From Gammaproteobacteria bacterium (lineage in GTDB: Bacteria > Pseudomonadota > Gammaproteobacteria > SMWH01): a stretch of 11,127 nucleotides of DNA. Where the stretch lies: contig SMWH01000015.1 of NCBI GenBank assembly GCA_004357005.1, positions 1 to 11,127 on the forward strand, in the 5' to 3' direction. Below are positions 5,972-11,127 of the stretch, piece by piece. The notes below the pieces were generated by a model, which worked only from the letters and a program-made list of their open reading frames with translations, was not told the DNA's origin and searched no databases. The translations under genes and the position numbers were made by a program. Positions within the stretch are counted from its first letter, which is position 1; every line of letters starts with the position of its first letter.

Positions 5972-8635
5972 ATGACCAAACCCGCCAACAACCCCGAGTC
6001 GAACCAGGAGTGGTCTGCCCTCCTGGCGCGGGCATTGCCGGAATGCCGGGACGTCCTGCAACGCGGCGATGCGGCGCTGGCGGACCGTTTCCACAGCGGC
6101 GAAAGCGCCACCAGCCTGGTCAAGGCCCGGGCCGAACTGGTGGATGGATTGCTGTTGCGCGCATGGGAATGTGCCGGGCTCGGAAGCTACGGCGAGGAAC
6201 TGGCGCTGGTTGCCGTGGGCGGTTACGGGCGCGGCGAACTGCACCCGGGCTCGGATGTGGATGTGCTGGTGCTCATTGCCGCCGATGACGGGGCCCATGA
6301 CGGGGCTGACGTCGGCGCAGCGGGTTGGAAGGAGCGTGTCGAGGGGTTTCTCCGTTTTCTGTGGGACCTGGGACTCGATCTGGGTCACAGCGTCAGAACG
6401 GTGGATGAATGCGTCGCCGAAGCGGCCCGCGACGTGACCACCGCCACCAACCTGATGGAAGCACGTGCGTTGACGGGATCGAAACATCTGGTGGAGAGCC
6501 TGCGCGAAGCCACAGGCACCGACAGGATCTGGCCCGGACCCAAGTTCTTTGCCGCCAAGTGGGAGGAACAACAACAGCGGCACGCCCGATTCCATGACAC
6601 CGCCTACAACCTGGAACCCAACATCAAGGAAGGACCTGGTGGTTTGCGCGACATCCAGATGATCGGCTGGGTCGCACAACGCCATTTCGGCGCGACCACC
6701 CTGCATGATCTCGTCACTCACGGTTTCCTCACCGAAAGCGAATACGAGGCGCTTTCCGCGGGCCAGGAACAACTCTGGCGCATCCGCTACGGGCTGCATC
6801 TGGCAGCCGGCCGGCGCGAGGACCGGCTGCTGTTCGAACTGCAGCGGGCACTGGCGGAAATGTTCGGGTTCCAGGACAAACACGAGGAAAACCTCGGTGT
6901 CGAGCAGTTCATGCAGAGTTACTACCGAACCGTCATGGAACTGGAACGGCTCAACGAGATGCTATTGCAGCTCTACCAGGAAACCCTGCTGCTTCCGGAT
7001 GAGTCGGAACGACCCGTTCCCATCAACGCCCGCTTTCAGTCACGTCGGGGATTTCTGGAGGTCACCGGTCCTGAAGTGTTTCGTGAACAGCCCAGCGCGC
7101 TGATGGAACTGTTTCCGTTGTTACAGACCAATCCCGAATTGAAGGGAGTTCGCGCTACCACCATTCGTGCGGTTCGCGAACATCGGCATCTCATCAACGA
7201 GGAGTTCCGCGCCGACCCTGCTGTGCACGAGCATTTTCTGAACGTTTTGCGCCAACCCGCGGGGGTCTACGCACAACTGCAACGCATGAATCGTTATGGC
7301 GTGCTGCCGCGCTATATCCCCGCCTTCGGCAATGTGGTCGGGCGTATGCAATACGATCTGTTTCACGTCTATACCGTGGATCAGCATTCGCTGTTCTGCG
7401 TCAAGAACCTGAGACATTATTCGGACCCTGAGTCCGCTGTGGACTTTCCGGTCTGCCACATCGTATTCGGACAGTTGCGACGACCTGAACTGCTTTACCT
7501 GGCCGGTTTGTTCCACGACATCGCCAAGGGCCGCGGCGGCGACCACTCGGAGTTGGGCGCATTGGACGCCGAACAGTTCTGCCGTCAACAGGGTCTGGAC
7601 GAAAAGGACGCACAACTCGTTGCCTGGCTGGTACGAAACCATCTGATCATGTCGGTCACCGCCCAGAAACAGGACATATCCGATCCGGCGGTGGTGGAGC
7701 AGTTCGCCCGAAAGGTGGCTGATCTCGAACGACTGGAGTACCTCTATCTGCTCACCGTTGCGGACATCCGCGCCACCAGCCCCAGACTCTGGAACGCGTG
7801 GAAAGCCTCGCTGCTGAGAGAACTGTTTGAAACCACCCGCACCCGGCTGAGCGGGGGCATGGACCAGGCTCCTGACCTGCAAGCCCAGGCTCAGCGAACC
7901 CGGGAACAGGCCATGAAACACCTCGGCCCGGTCGACCAGGATGCGCTCAAAAGACTATGGGCCAGTTTTCCCGATGAGTATTTTCTCAAACATGATCCGG
8001 ACCAGTTGGCCTGGCATGCGGATGTGGTCCTGCGCGCGCAATCGCCAGAACCGCTGGTAGCGACAAGACAGAATAAACGCCGCGGCACTACCGAGGTATT
8101 CGTCCACGCGCCCGATCAGGACGGTCTGTTCGCCACGATTGCCGAGAGTCTGGACCGCATGCGGCTGGACGTGGTGCAGGCGAGGATCTTCACGTCCAAT
8201 CAAAAAATGGCTGTGGATACTTTTCAGGTCCTTCACGGGGACGCGGGTGAACATGACCCGGACCGCATCACTCACACTTTGAAGCGTGACCTGCTGCAAC
8301 CGGTCGGCCTGCCCGCCCCCACCAGTCGCCGTCTGCCCCGCCGCATGCGACACTTTGCCCTCAAGACTCGCGTAACCTTCGGGAAGCAGACCAGCGAAGG
8401 GCAAACCATGCTGGAAATCGTCGCCTCTGACCGGCCGGGCCTGCTCTCGCAAATCACGGCAACGCTGGTGGAATGTGGTATCCGCATCCACAGCGCAAAG
8501 ATTGCGACCTTCGGTAACAGGGTAGAGGATTTCTTTTTTGTCTCGGACCGGCACGGGCACGCGCTGACCTCCCAGACCCGGAAAGACAGCCTGCGTCAGA
8601 CGCTGATCCGCAAACTGGATAACGACAACGACTGA
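5972..8635 (+). CDS. glnD: Bifunctional PII uridylyltransferase / uridylyl-removing enzyme
   Basis: GlnD is the cytosolic glutamine sensor: it adds UMP to PII (GlnB/GlnK) when glutamine is low and removes it when glutamine is high, which sets glutamine synthetase activity and NtrBC output. The 887-residue protein (E. coli 890) has all four parts. The nucleotidyltransferase domain has [15 protein letters not shown] at 83-97 with catalytic Asp95 and Asp97, and [10 protein letters not shown] at 221-230. The HD hydrolase domain has HVYTVDQH at 465-472 and the His515-Asp516 pair in LFHDIAKG. Two ACT domains at the C-terminus cover about 708-780 and 813-883 ([11 protein letters not shown]). Both activities should be intact. 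I chose the ATG at 5972: the frame is open back into map, but an earlier start would overlap map heavily and add nothing family-like. The ribosome-binding site is weak. Confidence 0.97.
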   Translation: MTKPANNPESNQEWSALLARALPECRDVLQRGDAALADRFHSGESATSLVKARAELVDGLLLRAWECAGLGSYGEELALVAVGGYGRGELHPGSDVDVLVLIAADDGAHDGADVGAAGWKERVEGFLRFLWDLGLDLGHSVRTVDECVAEAARDVTTATNLMEARALTGSKHLVESLREATGTDRIWPGPKFFAAKWEEQQQRHARFHDTAYNLEPNIKEGPGGLRDIQMIGWVAQRHFGATTLHDLVTHGFLTESEYEALSAGQEQLWRIRYGLHLAAGRREDRLLFELQRALAEMFGFQDKHEENLGVEQFMQSYYRTVMELERLNEMLLQLYQETLLLPDESERPVPINARFQSRRGFLEVTGPEVFREQPSALMELFPLLQTNPELKGVRATTIRAVREHRHLINEEFRADPAVHEHFLNVLRQPAGVYAQLQRMNRYGVLPRYIPAFGNVVGRMQYDLFHVYTVDQHSLFCVKNLRHYSDPESAVDFPVCHIVFGQLRRPELLYLAGLFHDIAKGRGGDHSELGALDAEQFCRQQGLDEKDAQLVAWLVRNHLIMSVTAQKQDISDPAVVEQFARKVADLERLEYLYLLTVADIRATSPRLWNAWKASLLRELFETTRTRLSGGMDQAPDLQAQAQRTREQAMKHLGPVDQDALKRLWASFPDEYFLKHDPDQLAWHADVVLRAQSPEPLVATRQNKRRGTTEVFVHAPDQDGLFATIAESLDRMRLDVVQARIFTSNQKMAVDTFQVLHGDAGEHDPDRITHTLKRDLLQPVGLPAPTSRRLPRRMRHFALKTRVTFGKQTSEGQTMLEIVASDRPGLLSQITATLVECGIRIHSAKIATFGNRVEDFFFVSDRHGHALTSQTRKDSLRQTLIRKLDNDND

Positions 8636-8637
8636 TC

Positions 8638-9462
8638 ATGAGCCAACGACGTGAGATCATCGAAACCGCTTTTGAAACCCGGGCCGAACTGTCCCCGGAT
8701 CGAGCCGACAGCCAACTGCATCGTGCCATAGAGTCGGTTCTGAACGACCTCGAGTCCGGTGAACTGCGAGTCGCGCAGCCGACCTCCGGGGGTTGGCAGA
8801 CCAATGACTGGGTGCGGATGGCGGTGTTGCTGTTTTTCCGCATCACTGACAACCAGTTGATGAAGGGCGGTTATACGCATTTTTATGACAAGGTGCCCTC
8901 GCGCTGGGAACACACCGGGCAAGACGAGTTCAGGGATCTGCGCATCAGGGTCGTGCCGCCGGCGGTGGTGCGGCGCGGCGCCTACGTGGGGCCCGACACG
9001 GTGCTGATGCCCTGTTACGTCAACATCGGAGCGTACATAGGCGCCGGCTCGATGGTTGACACGTGGGCCACCGTAGGATCGTGCGCGCAGATCGGTCGCG
9101 ACGTTCACATTTCCGGTGGCGCCGGGATCGGTGGCGTGCTCGAACCGATACAGGCGACCCCCACGATTATCGAAGACAACTGCTTTATCGGCGCGCGTTC
9201 GGAGATTGTGGAAGGCGTCATCGTCGAAGCCAACAGCGTTATTTCGATGGGCGTTTTTATCGGTCAAAGCACGCCCGTTTACGATCGTGCCACCGGCGAA
9301 ATCATCCACGGCCGGGTCCCGGAAGGATCGGTCATCGTGCCGGGCGCCCTGCCCGCCGAGGACGGCACGCACAGCCTGTCCGCGGCGATCATCGTCAAAC
9401 GTGTCGATGAGAAGACCCGGGCACGCACGAGCATCAACGAGTTGCTGAGAACGATCGACTGA
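8638..9462 (+). CDS. dapD: 2,3,4,5-tetrahydropyridine-2,6-dicarboxylate N-succinyltransferase
   Basis: DapD transfers succinyl from succinyl-CoA to tetrahydrodipicolinate, the first step of the succinylase route to meso-diaminopimelate and lysine. The 274 residues equal the E. coli length. A helical N-terminal domain (1 to about 100) is followed by a left-handed beta-helix of hexapeptide repeats (about 105-240; [20 protein letters not shown] and [18 protein letters not shown] are clear) and a C-terminal cap ending INELLRTID. Asp141 and Glu189, the residues implicated in catalysis in the family, are present. The start codon follows the glnD stop after 2 nt and has no strong Shine-Dalgarno sequence, so translation is probably coupled to glnD. 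The glnD-dapD order is the same as in E. coli. Confidence 0.98.
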   Translation: MSQRREIIETAFETRAELSPDRADSQLHRAIESVLNDLESGELRVAQPTSGGWQTNDWVRMAVLLFFRITDNQLMKGGYTHFYDKVPSRWEHTGQDEFRDLRIRVVPPAVVRRGAYVGPDTVLMPCYVNIGAYIGAGSMVDTWATVGSCAQIGRDVHISGGAGIGGVLEPIQATPTIIEDNCFIGARSEIVEGVIVEANSVISMGVFIGQSTPVYDRATGEIIHGRVPEGSVIVPGALPAEDGTHSLSAAIIVKRVDEKTRARTSINELLRTID

Positions 9463-9465
9463 ACA

Positions 9466-10617
9466 ATGAACAAAGCAGCTACCCAGCTGTCCGCAACCCT
9501 CCAACTGGCCATGGAACTCATCCGGCGAAAGTCCGTTTCGCCCGTGGACGCCGGTTGCCAGGCGATTATCGCGAAGCGCCTCGAGGCTTGTGGGTTCAAA
9601 ACCGAATCCATGCCTTTCGGTGATGTGGACAACCTGTGGGCATGCCATGGCGACGGTCGCCCGATGCTCGCTTTTCTCGGACACACGGATGTGGTTCCTC
9701 CGGGACCGGAAGCGGACTGGAGTTCGCCGCCCTTCGAGCCGGTGATCAGGAACGGCATGTTGTACGGGCGGGGTGCTGCCGACATGAAAGGCAGCGTGGC
9801 GGCCATGGTGACCGCCTGTGAACGATTCGTCACCGACTACCCGGATCATCGTGGTTGTGTTGCTCTCCTGCTCACCAGCGATGAGGAAGGTCCGGCGGTA
9901 GACGGCACAGTCAAAGTCGTGGACGCGCTGACCGCGCGGGGCGAACACATCGACTACTGCGTGGTCGGCGAGCCCTCCAGCCTGGAAACCCTCGGCGACG
10001 TGGTCCGCATCGGGCGGCGTGGCTCGCTGGTCGGTGAAATCGTCGTGCATGGCGTGCAGGGGCACAGCGCCTACCCGGAACGCGCCCTCAACCCGATCCA
10101 TGCCTTTGCGCCGGCGTTGAACGAGTTGTGCGCCACGGAATGGGACGTGGGAGACGAACACTTCCCGCCGAGCATCTGCCAGTTCACCAACATCAATGCG
10201 GGAACCGGCGCCGCCAACGTCATTCCCGGACAGTTGAGGGTGACTTTCAATATCCGTCACGGGGCGGTCTCCACCGCGTCGGCCATCCAGAACAGGATCC
10301 GCGGGATCCTGGACAAGCACGGGCTGAAATATGACCTGAACATCCAGATCTCCGGCGTGCCGTTCATCACCGCCGACGGCGATCTGTACGAAGCGGTCCG
10401 GGACACCATGTACCAGTGTCTCGGCGTGATCCCGCGGCGGGATACGGGCGGTGGCACCTCTGATGGGCGTTTCGTCGCCCCGACCGGGGCCCAGGTCATC
10501 GAGGTCGGCCCCGTGAACCTGTCCATCCACAAGGTGGATGAACACGTGCGGGTCGATGACCTGGACCGGATTGCCGACGTCTATCACGATCTCGCCAAAC
10601 GACTGCTGGTATCCTGA
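9466..10617 (+). CDS. dapE: Succinyl-diaminopimelate desuccinylase
   Basis: DapE is a di-zinc M20 hydrolase that releases succinate from N-succinyl-LL-diaminopimelate, two steps after DapD. The 383-residue protein (family about 375-380) has FLGHTDVVPPGP at 70-81 with zinc ligand His73 and Asp75, GRGAADMKGS at 101-110 with bridging Asp106, SDEEGPA at 138-144 with catalytic Glu140 and ligand Glu141, VVGEPSS with Glu169, the dimer-crossing His200 in GHSAYPERALNP, and ligand His355 in LSIHKVDEH. GGGTSDGRF at 328-336 further separates it from general M20 peptidases. It starts 3 nt after dapD, so the two steps are co-expressed. The aminotransferase for the step between them (dapC/argD) is not in the window. 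Confidence 0.97.
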   Translation: MNKAATQLSATLQLAMELIRRKSVSPVDAGCQAIIAKRLEACGFKTESMPFGDVDNLWACHGDGRPMLAFLGHTDVVPPGPEADWSSPPFEPVIRNGMLYGRGAADMKGSVAAMVTACERFVTDYPDHRGCVALLLTSDEEGPAVDGTVKVVDALTARGEHIDYCVVGEPSSLETLGDVVRIGRRGSLVGEIVVHGVQGHSAYPERALNPIHAFAPALNELCATEWDVGDEHFPPSICQFTNINAGTGAANVIPGQLRVTFNIRHGAVSTASAIQNRIRGILDKHGLKYDLNIQISGVPFITADGDLYEAVRDTMYQCLGVIPRRDTGGGTSDGRFVAPTGAQVIEVGPVNLSIHKVDEHVRVDDLDRIADVYHDLAKRLLVS

Positions 10618-10623
10618 AGGCCC

Positions 10624-11127
10624 GTGAAGCTGCGTTTTACACTCCTGCTGGCCGGCCTGCTCCTACCGGTCGGGACGACCCTGGCCGATGCCCCTATCTG
10701 GCAAGGCACATCGGGGACCCTGTATCTGGGTATCTACCCGGCGCTGCCCGATGGGTTGCAGCTGCGCTCAGCCAGCGCCGCCCGGGATGGAGATGTCGAT
10801 GGCCATCTTTTCAAGCTAGACAGTACGCTGCGCTTCGAAGGCCAGCCCAACGGAATCCGGCATCTGTTGGACGGCGCGCTGGAGAGCGAAGCGCCGCTCA
10901 CCATCGAAACAGCTTTTGAGACTCTACAGCTTGCCCCGTTGCGACTCGAACCGATCAGAAACACCCATGATTTTCGGCTGGTGGGTCCAAATGGTGCGGT
11001 GCTGTTCACGCTGACCCATTCCCACACCTGGATGGATCCGGAGACTTCGGAACTGTCATTCCGGGACATGGACGTGAGGATCAGCAAAGGCTTTGCAAAA
11101 CGCCTGGGCGAACCGCGGTTTGCGGGC
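10624..11127 (+). CDS. Exported protein of unknown function, N-terminal part (cut by window edge)
   Basis: I do not recognise this protein. A GTG at 10624, 6 nt after dapE, opens a frame of 168 codons to the right edge without a stop. The first residues, MKLRFTLLLAGLLLPVGTTLA, form a typical Sec signal peptide: positive start, hydrophobic core, likely cleavage after Ala21. No cysteine is visible, so it is not a lipoprotein of the usual kind, and no further membrane segment is seen. The mature part alternates short hydrophobic and polar runs, suggesting beta structure, e.g. LFKLDSTLRFEG, FRLVGPNGAVLFTLTHSH and LSFRDMDVRISKGFAKRLG. It is probably periplasmic or surface-located. AAGG overlapping the dapE stop is the only Shine-Dalgarno candidate, at short spacing. 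Base composition is like that of its neighbours. The signal peptide and the tight spacing support a real gene. Confidence 0.8.
   Translation, partial: MKLRFTLLLAGLLLPVGTTLADAPIWQGTSGTLYLGIYPALPDGLQLRSASAARDGDVDGHLFKLDSTLRFEGQPNGIRHLLDGALESEAPLTIETAFETLQLAPLRLEPIRNTHDFRLVGPNGAVLFTLTHSHTWMDPETSELSFRDMDVRISKGFAKRLGEPRFAG

Noticed and set aside
5741..6883. A 380-codon minus-strand frame opposite the end of map and the start of glnD
   Set aside because: It covers two well-supported genes and has no family motif, sensible start context or operon partner.
8596..10587. A 663-codon open frame on the minus strand opposite dapD and dapE
   Set aside because: Dap enzymes on the plus strand have complete motifs in the same region; the antisense frame has His/Arg/Gly/Asp-rich composition typical of a GC-rich shadow frame and no recognisable motif.
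1..11127. CRISPR array, tRNA or rRNA gene, insertion sequence with transposase, phage or defence genes
   Set aside because: No regularly spaced repeats, no RNA-gene-like folds that I could find, and no proteins of these kinds in any frame; nearly all the sequence is accounted for by housekeeping genes.

Overview
This window looks like core chromosome from a GC-rich gammaproteobacterium. Every recognised protein is close to its Escherichia coli counterpart in length and motif order, and the divergent map / rpsB arrangement with glnD and dapD behind map is typical of that class. The high GC content and the extra sequence on ribosomal protein S2 suggest a lineage outside the enterics (a Chromatiales-like relative is a guess, not shown by the sequence).

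Minus strand, read from about 5108 down to 1: a strong candidate promoter and a leader of about 186 nt, then rpsB (S2), tsf (EF-Ts), pyrH (UMP kinase), frr (ribosome recycling factor), uppS (undecaprenyl diphosphate synthase) and the first 179 codons of cdsA, which leaves the window at base 1. This is the classical translation / envelope-lipid operon. Two things are unusual in it. S2 carries an extension of about 155 residues in three blocks (basic-proline, acidic, lysine-rich). The tsf-pyrH gap holds an 87-bp element made of two perfect 25-bp inverted arms, each of which is itself a small palindrome; it ends right before a GTG start of pyrH that has no visible Shine-Dalgarno sequence.

Plus strand, from 5160 to the right edge: map (methionine aminopeptidase), glnD (PII uridylyltransferase / uridylyl-removing enzyme), dapD and dapE (two steps of the succinylase branch of lysine / diaminopimelate synthesis), then an exported protein of unknown function cut by the window edge. 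Gaps are 44, 2, 3 and 6 nt, so this is probably one operon joining N-terminal methionine removal, nitrogen sensing and diaminopimelate supply. The 272-nt divergent region between rpsB and map holds the rpsB control region; I found no convincing promoter for map.

I see no transposase, CRISPR array, tRNA, rRNA, phage gene or defence system, and I do not think the window contains a new multi-gene system. The items most worth a second look are the inverted-repeat element, the S2 extension, the rpsB leader with its Shine-Dalgarno inside a hairpin, and the exported protein at the right edge.
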